Shown here piece after piece: positions 8,342-16,534 of a DNA stretch of 39,638 bases. A program made the position numbers and the translations under genes. Position 1 is the first letter of the stretch, and each line of letters opens with the position of its first letter. The notes beneath the pieces are model-generated. The model saw nothing but the letters and a program-made list of their open reading frames with translations, did no database searches and was not told the DNA's origin. The DNA comes from Chitinophagales bacterium (GTDB lineage: Bacteria; Bacteroidota; Bacteroidia; Chitinophagales; JADIYW01): contig JAIBAX010000045.1 in NCBI GenBank assembly GCA_019694955.1, positions 1 to 39,638 of the forward strand, in the 5' to 3' direction.

Positions 8342-9546
8342 TTTGACAAGTTAAACAATTTGAACCATAAAATTATATAAAAAAGTATATTGACAGCACT
8401 CCAAACCGCCAAAACAGAAAGTACACTTAAGTGTTGACAACAGTAATACAAAACAATTAGTTTAACAGCCGTTTGTATAAGGTTAAAAAAGAACTCCCAT
8501 TTGAGTGCCGTTTTTACATCTAAAAGCATGGAAAGAGGACCCACAATAAAAGAGGCAAAAAACATTGGTGATAGTATGGCAGCCATCTTTCCGGCTTCTG
8601 CCCATGTCTCACCAAAAAAAGTAGTAAATAACCAAATGCCCAAAGCTGCCAATAATACACATGGAATGATTCCCAATAAACATAAAAATTTAGCTGTTTC
8701 AAGGAGCAACCTTCGTTGTTCTTGCTGCTTTTGTGCCAATTCCAATGCTGCAGATTGCTGATAGTATGCCTTGCTCATTGCAGCCGTAATAATACCTACT
8801 GGTGCTAATAATGCCCGTTGCGTGAAGGAAAAATCTCCGACTGTAGATAAGCCATAGAATTTTTTAAGGAAAACAGTAGGGATATACTTCCCTAAAACAT
8901 TTAGTAAAGAAGAAGCACTACCAAATGTCGCAAAGGTTGGATGGGTTTTTAGGCTATTGGAAATATTCCAATCAACTTTTTGCATGAGTGCTTTCATTGG
9001 GTCGGAAAACAATAACAACAGATTTTGCAACAAATAGCCACTCATAAATCCCCAAATCAACCCATATTCGATGTCCCATTTGCCCATTACAATTGTAATA
9101 ATGGCACTTATGATTACCTGCAATATCCGCGACCCAGCTATTAGCGTATATGCATTATTTTTTAATGCCACACTGTTAAACATTTGGTTCCAGCTCCAAA
9201 ATAGCAATGAAAATGCTGTTAGAATTTTAGGAATTGTGACCGGAATAAACAGCACAATTAGGTAGAACAAAATACTAATGATAAAACCCGACAATATTCC
9301 ACCCCAAAATGTGCTATTCATCTCTTGCTCATCCTTTGCTATGATGATTGCCTGATCTAATTTTAGGTTGATGACCTCTCCCAAAATAAACAAAGTCGTT
9401 AAGAATAATCCAAAAATGCCAAAATCTTCCTTCAAGAACATCCTTGAATAGACCAGCATCATCAGAAAATTAATACCTTGTGCCAAAAAATTGCCTGTGG
9501 ACAGTGTAAAAAATGGCTTCAGCAAATTATTTTTCAAATAAAACAC
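8338..9546 (-). CDS. Polysaccharide/lipid-linked oligosaccharide flippase (Wzx-like, MOP superfamily)
   Basis: The 402-residue protein is hydrophobic throughout, with about 12 predicted membrane segments. It begins with the typical flippase N-terminus (FFTLSTGNFLAQGINFLMML, then YSRMFLKEDFGIFGLFLTTL). Such proteins move undecaprenyl-linked glycan units across the inner membrane for surface polysaccharide assembly. The family fit is good, but the glycan cannot be predicted since no glycosyltransferase genes lie next to it. The downstream hypothetical gene overlaps by 4 nt. On the other side the divergent tRNA-Val begins 83 nt away. Confidence 0.85.
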   Translation of the reverse strand: MFYLKNNLLKPFFTLSTGNFLAQGINFLMMLVYSRMFLKEDFGIFGLFLTTLFILGEVINLKLDQAIIIAKDEQEMNSTFWGGILSGFIISILFYLIVLFIPVTIPKILTAFSLLFWSWNQMFNSVALKNNAYTLIAGSRILQVIISAIITIVMGKWDIEYGLIWGFMSGYLLQNLLLLFSDPMKALMQKVDWNISNSLKTHPTFATFGSASSLLNVLGKYIPTVFLKKFYGLSTVGDFSFTQRALLAPVGIITAAMSKAYYQQSAALELAQKQQEQRRLLLETAKFLCLLGIIPCVLLAALGIWLFTTFFGETWAEAGKMAAILSPMFFASFIVGPLSMLLDVKTALKWEFFFNLIQTAVKLIVLYYCCQHLSVLSVLAVWSAVNILFYIILWFKLFNLSK

Positions 9547-9553
9547 GAATTTG

Positions 9554-9586
9554 TTTGTTTTTGTAAAAGTATAAATATTATTTTCG
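9554..9586 (+). promoter_or_regulatory. Putative promoter of tRNA-Val
   Basis: TTTG at 9554-9557 and TATTTTCG at 9579-9586 are 21 nt apart. They fit the Bacteroidota -33/-7 pattern TTTG-N19-21-TAnnTTTG with one mismatch. Transcription would begin near 9593, about 37 nt ahead of the mature tRNA 5' end. Confidence 0.4.
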
Positions 9587-9629
9587 CCCTACAAAATTCT
9601 TTGACATTAGTTTTGGTACTAAATACTTT

Positions 9630-9704
9630 GGGTTGTTAGCTCAGTTGGTTTAGAGTACAGCCTTGACAGGGCTGGGGTCACTGGTTCGAACCCAGTACAA
9701 CCCA
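9630..9704 (+). tRNA. tRNA-Val (anticodon GAC)
   Basis: The cloverleaf can be drawn fully: acceptor GGGTTGT pairs with ACAACCC (9697-9703), D-arm GCTC/GAGT, anticodon stem CAGCC/GGCTG enclosing the loop TTGACAG (anticodon GAC), T-arm ACTGG/CCAGT around TTCGAAC, and discriminator A. The length is 75 nt. The 3' CCA is not encoded and must be added by nucleotidyltransferase. GAC reads GUC and GUU valine codons. The gene stands alone between the flippase (divergent) and the diheme cytochrome. Confidence 0.95.
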
Positions 9705-9725
9705 CTTTCTAGTACTTAGTACTTG

Positions 9726-9746
9726 GTATTTAGTGTTACTAAATAC
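9726..9746. repeat. Inverted repeat downstream of tRNA-Val
   Basis: GTATTTAGT and ACTAAATAC form a perfect 9-bp stem around a GTT loop. The preceding bases repeat TAGTACT twice (from 9710), and ACTAAATACT also occurs just before the tRNA at about 9618-9627. The tRNA is thus bracketed by related short words. The stem could help end transcription, but it is AT-only and lacks a clear T-run, so a terminator role is uncertain. Confidence 0.45.
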
Positions 9747-9798
9747 GGTTACATTCGAAATTTTCTTTTATTTTTATCAAAACTAATAGCATTCCACG

Positions 9799-10875
9799 AT
9801 GAAAAAGATTTGCTTAATGGCTTTTGCGCTCGTAATAGCTTTTATTTCTTGTAAAAAAGATCCAGAGCCGGAACCAGAACCACATCCCTCTCCTACCAAG
9901 GTGGATAGTTTAACCAACAAACTATCAGATTTAGAATTGTTCTTTGGAACCTTAAAAGACCTTAATCCTACCGATAATGTCGTTGAATATGACTTAAATA
10001 CACCGTTATATTCTGATTATGCATCAAAACGGCGGTTCATTTACCTTCCTACCGGAAAACAAATGACCTTTAAGGCTTCGGGTGCTTTTGACTTTCCCGA
10101 TGGCGCCATTATTTTAAAGACCTTTTATTTTAATAATGATTTTAGGAATACGGCACTTGGTCAAAAAATTATTGAAACAAGGGTTTTATTTAAAAAGGAT
10201 GGCAGTTGGATTTTTGCTTCTTACCAATGGAATGATGAACAAACGGAAGCGTTTCTTAGCGAAGAATCAAAAGAAGTCAATATTACGTGGAAAGATATTA
10301 ACGGAATTGCCCAGAACACGAATTATTATGTTCCCGCTCCGAATGAATGCGGACAATGCCACGAAAATAATGAAGATATTCTGCCGTTAGGCATTGAAGC
10401 CAGGCATTTAAACAGAAATTTCACCTATGGGAATGATACAAAAAATCAATTGGAATATTTTAAGGAAAAGGCATTCATAAATACCCTTCCTGCTATCAAC
10501 ACTATTGCAAAAGCACCTGTATGGAACGACCCTTCGACCGGAACATTAGAGCAAAGAGCACGCGCCTATTTAGATATCAATTGCGGGCATTGTCATAATC
10601 CTACTGGAACAGCTAATTACACGATTCATTTAAATTGGGAGGCGGCAGATAATATGCTGGGAAAATGTAAAATGCCAGATTATGGTAGCAGAGGTGGCGG
10701 ATTCACCTACGATATTGTTCCCGGCAAAGCCGATAGTTCCGTAATGACGTATAGGATGAAAAGCACCCTAAATATGGATAAAATGCCTCCGGTAGCAAAA
10801 TCTTTCACCCATCAAGAAGGTGTTCAACTCATCAAAGATTGGATCAATACCATGTCAGGAGGTTGTCCGGAATAG
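9799..10875 (+). CDS. Diheme c-type cytochrome lipoprotein (SO2930/HNE_0200-like family)
   Basis: The 358-residue protein starts with a lipoprotein signal (MKKICLMAFALVIAFISC, cysteine 18), then a Glu/Pro linker (PEPEPEPHP). Two covalent heme-attachment motifs are visible, CGQCH (residues 184-188) and CGHCH (262-266). The N-terminal pattern (YDLNTPLYSDYASKRRFIYLP) matches the conserved family known from TIGR03806 / SO2930-type diheme cytochromes, often reported beside a parallel beta-helix protein, which is absent here. It should act outside the inner membrane in electron transfer or as a redox enzyme; its partner is unknown. Maturation needs cytochrome c assembly factors, two of which (CcmE- and CcmF-like) are in this window. 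The next gene starts 4 nt after the stop. Confidence 0.85.
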   Translation: MKKICLMAFALVIAFISCKKDPEPEPEPHPSPTKVDSLTNKLSDLELFFGTLKDLNPTDNVVEYDLNTPLYSDYASKRRFIYLPTGKQMTFKASGAFDFPDGAIILKTFYFNNDFRNTALGQKIIETRVLFKKDGSWIFASYQWNDEQTEAFLSEESKEVNITWKDINGIAQNTNYYVPAPNECGQCHENNEDILPLGIEARHLNRNFTYGNDTKNQLEYFKEKAFINTLPAINTIAKAPVWNDPSTGTLEQRARAYLDINCGHCHNPTGTANYTIHLNWEAADNMLGKCKMPDYGSRGGGFTYDIVPGKADSSVMTYRMKSTLNMDKMPPVAKSFTHQEGVQLIKDWINTMSGGCPE

Positions 10876-10879
10876 CAAA

Positions 10880-12415
10880 ATGAGTCTTAAAAATCGTATA
10901 ACATATATAGAAACGCTTACCTTTTCGGTAATCACTTACTTAGCGTTGATTATCAAATGGGGTTATGAGTACGGTCGTGGCGACCAGATTGAACTTATCC
11001 CCTATGCTCGAATTTTGCAAGGTGCGCAATCCTTTAATGACGATTTTTTCTTTAGCACCCTTGTTAAAATCGTTCCTAATGAGCGTTGGATAATGGCTCA
11101 ATTTTTGGCCATTTTCAACCATTTAGAAATGGCTTGCCTAATTGGACATATCCTCACCACACTCCTACTGATTATTGCCATGGAGCAAGTAGGAAAGATA
11201 CTTATTAAAAATGTACTGCTTACAAGGATATCCATTTTCTTATGCTTGGTAATTTTCTATTATGATTATAATTTAGGTGGCAATGACTTGTATTACAACC
11301 TCCTTCAAGCGTCTAATATTTCAAAGATGCTTGGCATATGGGCGATTTATTTTTCATTGAGAAGCAAATGGAATATTGCTACTTTCTTGTTGATTATTGC
11401 AACATTTGTGCATCCAATTGCCGGTCTTACCCTTTCGATGGCGATGTTTTTTGCTTTAATGCTACAAATGAAAAAGAAGGTTGTATCAACAAAAAACGGC
11501 TTTTTTCTTCTTATAAGTTATCTATTAACGGCAGGAATATTTGTTTGCACCATTCAAGTAGCCTACGGACGTGCAAATGATGGATATGGCGCGGCGGGAG
11601 ATTTTTACAATACCATTTTCAGGTTCAGAAATGGACACCATTATATGCCGGACATGTTTCATTGCAAGGGATGGATCTTGTTGACGTGTTGCTATATGCT
11701 AACAGGGTGGAGATTCTATAAGAATGACGTGCTTCGTGGTTGGCTAATGGCCTTCTCCATCGGGTTAGTGGTGTATTTTATTGGGTTGTATTTTCAATCA
11801 TCTACTATTGTCGCTTTTCAATGGTTTAAACTGACCATTTGGTTGAAATACTTTGGCATGCTAGCATTTTTTGGGTTTATTCAAACATATATTCCAACAA
11901 GTGTTGACCATTTATTGAAAAAGGTGCAGTTGCCCGTCTACAGTATTGGTATATTGTTTGGAATCTTATTCTGGATATTTGCACCCCAAAAGTGGTTTCC
12001 TGATGGCGTACATTATGATTTCGGATCACAGTATTTAGAAGACCCTGCTGTTCGTATCTCATTGATGGCGAAGGAATGTACGGCAGAAAATGCTGTCTTT
12101 CTGGTGCCTTATAATTTTACGGAGTTATCCTGCTATGGCGAGAGATCTTGTTATTTTAGTGACAAAGCCAATCCTAAATATCCCAAAGCTGCCCATGAAT
12201 GGGAAAAGCGGGTTTCTATTTTTTATGGATTGCACAGCAAGACAGATGCTGAAAATTGGAATAAAGCAAATGAAAGATACCATGCCATTTTGCCGGGAAA
12301 AAGAAAGTACATGAAAGACCACGGCATCACCCATTTTATTACATTCGGAAAAGTAATGGGCTACAGAGAAATGGTGAAATGTGGCAATTATTATCTTTAT
12401 CGGGTTGGTGAATAA
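10880..12415 (+). CDS. Polytopic membrane protein, GT-C-like topology, function unknown
   Basis: About ten hydrophobic segments fill the first 400 residues, and a soluble C-terminal domain of about 110 residues follows (from FPDGVHYDFGSQYL to the end). Early motifs GRGDQIELIPYARILQG and SFNDDFFFSTL, an acidic pair in the first outer loop, and FVHPIAGLTLSM in a later segment are reminiscent of GT-C glycosyltransferases and related uncharacterised membrane proteins (for example the DUF6798 type), but no catalytic motif can be proven. The ATG at 10880 lies 4 nt after the cytochrome stop and is preferred to an upstream ATG at 10820 that would overlap it. The close spacing implies co-transcription with the cytochrome. 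The gene is convergent with the FAD oxidoreductase. Confidence 0.7.
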   Translation: MSLKNRITYIETLTFSVITYLALIIKWGYEYGRGDQIELIPYARILQGAQSFNDDFFFSTLVKIVPNERWIMAQFLAIFNHLEMACLIGHILTTLLLIIAMEQVGKILIKNVLLTRISIFLCLVIFYYDYNLGGNDLYYNLLQASNISKMLGIWAIYFSLRSKWNIATFLLIIATFVHPIAGLTLSMAMFFALMLQMKKKVVSTKNGFFLLISYLLTAGIFVCTIQVAYGRANDGYGAAGDFYNTIFRFRNGHHYMPDMFHCKGWILLTCCYMLTGWRFYKNDVLRGWLMAFSIGLVVYFIGLYFQSSTIVAFQWFKLTIWLKYFGMLAFFGFIQTYIPTSVDHLLKKVQLPVYSIGILFGILFWIFAPQKWFPDGVHYDFGSQYLEDPAVRISLMAKECTAENAVFLVPYNFTELSCYGERSCYFSDKANPKYPKAAHEWEKRVSIFYGLHSKTDAENWNKANERYHAILPGKRKYMKDHGITHFITFGKVMGYREMVKCGNYYLYRVGE

Positions 12416-12498
12416 GAGCAGGAAGCCATTATTGCAATATGCTATTTTGAATAACGAAATAATCATTATATAATTATCCCAGGTTATCGGAATTGCAG

Positions 12499-13776
12499 TT
12501 AAATAGCGGTTTTAGTAAAATGTTCTACCGGTTGTTCTATGCTCTGTTCTACCCGTAAGGCTACTTCTTTTCCACTTCTAAGTGCTGCATTTAATGACCC
12601 GTAAGTGAGATGGTCGCCGCAGATGAATAAATCTTCGGATATTTGTTTGGAATAAGCTGAAAAGGAAATGCTTTTCTTCCTGGGTATGGCATATTTTATA
12701 TGGTATGTTTTGAGGTGTTCCCATTGGCTCACTTGTGTCCCATACCACTCAATAAGTTCCATTTGCACTTGATCTACCAACTCATAATCGTCAAAATCAT
12801 TGGGCTTAGTGACGTTTACAGAGATAAGGTGCATACCTGATGGTGCATAGGAAGGTTGCACAAGACTCGGCACGAATGCATTGTTGACGATGCCTTTACC
12901 TTCGCCATTCAACATGACGATAGGTTTTTTTACAGGTGCAACAGAAGCGGCAAAATACAGTGTACTTACATGATGTGCATCAATATTACCGCTTAATCCG
13001 GGACATATCTTTTCCAAATCCATGGCATTTGCGGAAAGGATAATTTTTTTTCCGCTAATAACTTCCCCGGAGGTCAGTTCAACCATATTATCATGGACGT
13101 GTTTAACTTTCGCTTTGTATTGAATAGTATCGGGTAATAATGCGGCGGCCATCATTTTTGGAACGGCGCCGATTCCTTCTTTTGGCAAGCTAGCATCTTC
13201 AGAAAAGAGCATCTTCAGGTTGAAATGCAATAACCTCGAAGATGTTTTCATTTCATTTTCTAAAAATGCAGTACTTAGTAGCGGTTTAAAGAAACTTTGA
13301 ATGATTTTATTGGAGAAGCCATATTCTGTTAGGAATTCTAAAGATGTTTTTTCAGGAATATTAAATATTTCGTGCTCATCCATTTGCTGAATGTCATTAA
13401 ATAATTTTCCCAACTTTATCTTATCCCAAAAAGTAGCATTGCTGGCTACGGACATGCTAAGGATATCCAATGATTTTTTTAGGGGGTTGGAGATAATATT
13501 AAAAGCGCCTTTATAATAGACTAATATGCCGGGATAAAGAGATTTAAGTTCAAGTTTTTGGTAGTCTAAGGTGCTTTTTGCTTCGGGCAGTGCTTGTAGG
13601 AATAAGTGAAAACCTCGGTCTAAGATAAATCCGGCGTAGTTTTCGGAGCGCATCCGTCCTCCCGGTTCTGATGCCAACTCTAAGATTTTAACACTTAATC
13701 CTTTTTTTTGCAATATAGATGCAGCTGTCAATCCGGAAATACCGGCACCTACTATTACTACATCGTATTCTTGCAT
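12499..13776 (-). CDS. NAD(P)/FAD-dependent oxidoreductase (amine oxidase / phytoene desaturase-like)
   Basis: The 425-residue protein begins with an FAD-binding Rossmann motif VVIVGAGISGLTAA (residues about 6-19). The conserved glutamate (KILELASEPGGRMRS) and the GGRM fingerprint follow. The C-terminus has the second FAD-contact motif FICGDHLTYGSLNAALRSG. This is the pattern of the amine oxidase/protoporphyrinogen oxidase/phytoene desaturase superfamily. Substrate cannot be read from the sequence; carotenoid or other lipid substrates are common for this group. The HLFLQALPEA segment is typical of plastid- and Bacteroidota-type members. It is monocistronic with respect to the visible neighbours. 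Confidence 0.85.
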   Translation of the reverse strand: MQEYDVVIVGAGISGLTAASILQKKGLSVKILELASEPGGRMRSENYAGFILDRGFHLFLQALPEAKSTLDYQKLELKSLYPGILVYYKGAFNIISNPLKKSLDILSMSVASNATFWDKIKLGKLFNDIQQMDEHEIFNIPEKTSLEFLTEYGFSNKIIQSFFKPLLSTAFLENEMKTSSRLLHFNLKMLFSEDASLPKEGIGAVPKMMAAALLPDTIQYKAKVKHVHDNMVELTSGEVISGKKIILSANAMDLEKICPGLSGNIDAHHVSTLYFAASVAPVKKPIVMLNGEGKGIVNNAFVPSLVQPSYAPSGMHLISVNVTKPNDFDDYELVDQVQMELIEWYGTQVSQWEHLKTYHIKYAIPRKKSISFSAYSKQISEDLFICGDHLTYGSLNAALRSGKEVALRVEQSIEQPVEHFTKTAI

Positions 13777-13799
13777 CAGATTTTTAAATTAACAAAAAA

Positions 13800-13807
13800 C
13801 AAATTTA
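13800..13807 (-). promoter_or_regulatory. Putative -7 box (TAAATTTG) for the FAD oxidoreductase
   Basis: The complement reads TAAATTTG, an exact TAnnTTTG match 23 nt before the ATG at 13776. No convincing -33 element is seen, and such boxes are common by chance in AT-rich spacers. Confidence 0.28.
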
Positions 13808-13916
13808 ATATCTATGATGCAACCCTGCCTTTAACGGAGATTAATTAAAAATTAAGAATTAAAGATTAAAGATTTTTGTACTGCGCACCTCCTATAGTTA
13901 GTAAGAACTACTTTTA

Positions 13917-14474
13917 TCACTCACATTTAAAATACACCTCTCCGGTAATAATCTTGTTGCTCTCATTGCCGGCTCTATCAACAATGTATACTTCGTATTT
14001 AGTTGTATCTAAAGGTGTTGATACTCCGGGTAATAAACACCGACCTATTAGGTTGGGACCTAATTTCACTTCGATGGTGCCTGAAATATCCGGAACGCTA
14101 CCATTTGCCGGAATAGGATCCATTTGGTAGGTATCTATGATATTGGTTTTTAAGTCTTTAATAAAGATATTGCTCGCTCCGGTAGTAGTATCGCCTAAAT
14201 CGCCATCACCGTCTTTAAAATCGATGAATAGAGAAAGCGAATCTGCATCAAAATCTGTAATCACTACAGGATTCCTTGGAGATTGCCATTTATTGAAGGT
14301 TATGGATGGCACATCATCAAAGACTGGGGCATCAAAACAGCTATTGAATATCAACATGGCGATGCAGCAGATGGCAAATGCATATCCATACTTCTTAGAA
14401 AAGTATCCTTTATAACCTTCTCTTATCGGTTGTTTCGTGTTGTTATCGGAAGTCTTTGTTATCATGGCATTCAA
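13917..14474 (-). CDS. Hypothetical lipoprotein
   Basis: The 185-residue protein has a hydrophobic segment ending in a lipobox-like cysteine (YAFAICCIAMLIFNSC), but it is preceded by about 27 polar residues. The true start may therefore be downstream of the ATG at 14474; ATG 14465 also fits. The mature part is beta-rich and acidic, with DFKDGDGDLGDTT resembling a calcium-binding loop, and ends YEVYIVDRAGNESNKIITGEVYFKCE-like strands typical of Ig-like lipoproteins in Bacteroidota. Function unknown. It is divergent from the LuxE-like gene, with 33 nt between starts. Confidence 0.7.
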   Translation of the reverse strand: MNAMITKTSDNNTKQPIREGYKGYFSKKYGYAFAICCIAMLIFNSCFDAPVFDDVPSITFNKWQSPRNPVVITDFDADSLSLFIDFKDGDGDLGDTTTGASNIFIKDLKTNIIDTYQMDPIPANGSVPDISGTIEVKLGPNLIGRCLLPGVSTPLDTTKYEVYIVDRAGNESNKIITGEVYFKCE

Positions 14475-14507
14475 AATTAAAAAATTACTGCTTACTTTGC
14501 TGTCGTT

Positions 14508-15482
14508 TTGGAAATTTTAACAAACATACGTGATAAAATCTTTTCTGGCAAGGATTTTTCTATTGAAGAATCTGCTTTGGAACTTTTTCACCTGCATTAT
14601 CAACGCAATACGGTATATAAAAAGTATGTTGACTATCTTGCAATAGAGCCATTAAGTGTGAAGGATCTTGAAGCCATTCCCTTTCTGCCCATAGAATTTT
14701 TCAAAAACTACACCATAAATATTCTTGACAAAACCGCTACTATCTTTCGCAGTAGTGGCACCACCGGATCAATAAATAGTCAACATTATGTTGGAGACCT
14801 TGCGCTGTACCAAAAGAGTTTTCTAAGCGGCTTTAGTCATTTTTTTGGCAATATCGAGCAATATCACTTCGTGGGACTTTTGCCTTCTTATTTGGAACGT
14901 GAAGATGCCTCACTAGTGTATATGGTAAATGGATTAATGGAAGCCTCCGGGCAACATGAAAAGGATTTTTTCTTACATGATTCTGCTGCTTGCGTTCGAC
15001 GGTTGGAAGCATTAAAAAGTGAGGGCAAAAGAATTTTTCTTTTTGGTGTCACCTTTGCTTTATTGGAATTGGCTAAACATCGCCCAAACTTTTCGGGTCA
15101 TTATGTTTTGGAAACCGGCGGCATGAAAGGTAGAGGGAAAGAACTCATCCGGGAGGAACTCCACAAAATTTTAAGCGAAGCTTTTAATTGCGCTACTATA
15201 TATTCAGAGTACGGCATGACTGAATTATTGAGCCAAGCATATCTGACTGAAAGTGGCTTCTTTCAATGTCCACCTTGGATGAAAATATTGGTTAGGGACT
15301 TGTACGACCCAATGGATGTGACTTTAGAAGGAAAAGGCGCCGTCAATGTCATCGACTTCGCCAATCTATACTCCTGCCCTTTCATTGCCACATCTGATAT
15401 CGGTATTGTTCATAAAAATGGTTTCGACATTCAAGGAAGAATGGATCAGGCAGAAATGCGTGGGTGTAATTTGATGTTTTGA
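14508..15482 (+). CDS. LuxE/PaaK-family acyl-protein synthetase-like protein
   Basis: The 324-residue protein carries the adenylate-forming signature TIFRSSGTTGSINSQHY (residues about 78-94), then the LuxE-type features LLPSYLEREDASLVYM, LETGGMKGRGKE and YSEYGMTELLSQAY. LuxE activates fatty acids as acyl-AMP and holds them as a thioester in luciferase systems. No luxA, B, C or D lies nearby, so a role in light emission is not supported. Stand-alone LuxE-domain proteins in Bacteroidota probably activate acyl groups for other pathways. The start is TTG 14508, the only one that gives the full N-terminus. The last 12 coding bases, including the stop, belong to the first unit of a 106-bp tandem duplication. 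Confidence 0.85.
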   Translation: MEILTNIRDKIFSGKDFSIEESALELFHLHYQRNTVYKKYVDYLAIEPLSVKDLEAIPFLPIEFFKNYTINILDKTATIFRSSGTTGSINSQHYVGDLALYQKSFLSGFSHFFGNIEQYHFVGLLPSYLEREDASLVYMVNGLMEASGQHEKDFFLHDSAACVRRLEALKSEGKRIFLFGVTFALLELAKHRPNFSGHYVLETGGMKGRGKELIREELHKILSEAFNCATIYSEYGMTELLSQAYLTESGFFQCPPWMKILVRDLYDPMDVTLEGKGAVNVIDFANLYSCPFIATSDIGIVHKNGFDIQGRMDQAEMRGCNLMF

Positions 15483-15682
15483 GAAGGGTTTCTTTTTAAC
15501 AGAGTCCACAGTCTATAGTCCACAGATCACCGTTTTTCTTGGAGTTCTTTGTGTAATGACTTTGTGCGCTTTGTGGTTGATGTTTTGAGAAGGGTTTCTG
15601 TTCGACAGAATCCACTGTCCACTGTCCACAGACCACCGTTTTTCTTGGAGTTCTTTGTGTAATGACTTTGTGCGCTTTGTGG
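15471..15682. repeat. Two-copy 106-bp tandem duplication overlapping a gene end
   Basis: Unit 1 is 15471-15576 and unit 2 is 15577-15682, both exactly 106 nt. Both begin TTGATGTTTTGAGAAGGG and both end GTGCGCTTTGTGG. They differ only in the middle (around 15493-15527 against 15599-15633). Unit 1 begins inside the LuxE-like coding region and includes its stop codon. The units contain TTCTTTGTGTAATGACTTTG, akin to dispersed words common in intergenic DNA of this phylum. An apparent open frame on the minus strand through the units is a by-product of the repeat. Confidence 0.85.
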
Positions 15683-15742
15683 TTGAAATTCTTCACGATG
15701 GACTGTTCTTAGACTATACAGTTATTCCCGTAGGATGAATTA

Positions 15743-16534
15743 TTACTTGCTAACCATGCCATTAAAGAATTTATCATAATCGCTGACTTCTGGTGAGACA
15801 ATTCTGGTGGCAATAAATGCGCCTCCAATATGTTCAGGAAGTATCACTTGATTGGCGCCGGCCATTTTTAATTTGTTGACATTATCAGGATCTGAGGCCC
15901 TGGTATAGATGGGTAAATTTTTACTTTTTTCTCTGGCAGAAAGCACCAAAAATACATTTTCAGCGTCGGAAGGAAGCGTGGCAACAAATGCTTTTGCGCG
16001 TTCTATTCCCAAAATATCTAAGATATCATCAGAAGTTGCATCACCTTCTATGAACAGAAGATTTTTGTCTTTATGAATTCTTAATTTCTCAATATTCTTT
16101 TCTACAATTAAGAACTGAATATTGTTTTTCTCTAAAACACTGCTGATAGCATGTCCTAACCTGCCAAATCCACAAATGATAACATGATCTTTTAACGATG
16201 CTAATATTTTTTCCATCCGCCTTTCTTTTAAAAAATTCTTAAAATCTCCATCTAAAAATAATGCTGAAACCTTCGAAATCGAATAAGTTAATAGTCCTAA
16301 ATTAGAAATGATTAAAATCATCGTAAAAATCCGTCCCGCATGAGATAAAGGTACTACTTCTGTAAATCCTACTGTACTGGCAGTAATTACTGTCATATAT
16401 AGTGCATCAAACCAATGGGCATCTTCAATGAGTACATATCCGGTTGTTCCGGTAGTAACTAATCCAACAAACAACATCAATGAGGAAACCAATGTTTTTA
16501 CAACTTTGCGCTTATAGTTATTTTTATTATACAT
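15743..16534 (-). CDS. Two-TM potassium channel with cytoplasmic RCK (TrkA-N) domain
   Basis: The 263-residue protein has one membrane helix (about residues 13-35), a pore loop with the filter TVGFTE (residues 54-59) and a second helix (about 68-90). A Rossmann-type RCK domain follows with GFGRLG (122-127) and an acidic residue E145 at the end of the second strand, suggesting NAD(H) or nucleotide binding. The layout matches MthK/Kch-like ligand-gated K+ channels. The filter is TVGF-T-E rather than the canonical TVGYGD; the phenylalanine form is known, while threonine in place of the second glycine is less common. The C-terminal RCK-C subdomain seems short or absent, as the protein ends soon after PEHIGGAFIATRIVSPE. 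It stands alone. Confidence 0.87.
   Translation of the reverse strand: MYNKNNYKRKVVKTLVSSLMLFVGLVTTGTTGYVLIEDAHWFDALYMTVITASTVGFTEVVPLSHAGRIFTMILIISNLGLLTYSISKVSALFLDGDFKNFLKERRMEKILASLKDHVIICGFGRLGHAISSVLEKNNIQFLIVEKNIEKLRIHKDKNLLFIEGDATSDDILDILGIERAKAFVATLPSDAENVFLVLSAREKSKNLPIYTRASDPDNVNKLKMAGANQVILPEHIGGAFIATRIVSPEVSDYDKFFNGMVSK

Noticed and set aside
9600-9630. TTTG-N20-TACTTTG immediately before tRNA-Val as its promoter
   Set aside because: The -7 box would overlap the first base of the mature tRNA, so transcription would start inside the gene; the pair at 9554-9586 is placed better.
12416-12498. A terminator between the convergent membrane-protein and FAD oxidoreductase genes
   Set aside because: No stem with a T-run can be drawn convincingly in this 83-nt spacer.
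15496-15696. A 66-codon minus-strand frame in the 106-bp duplication
   Set aside because: It is internally repeated because the DNA is, contains HKAHKVITQRT-like words typical of intergenic repeats, and has no homologue I recognise.
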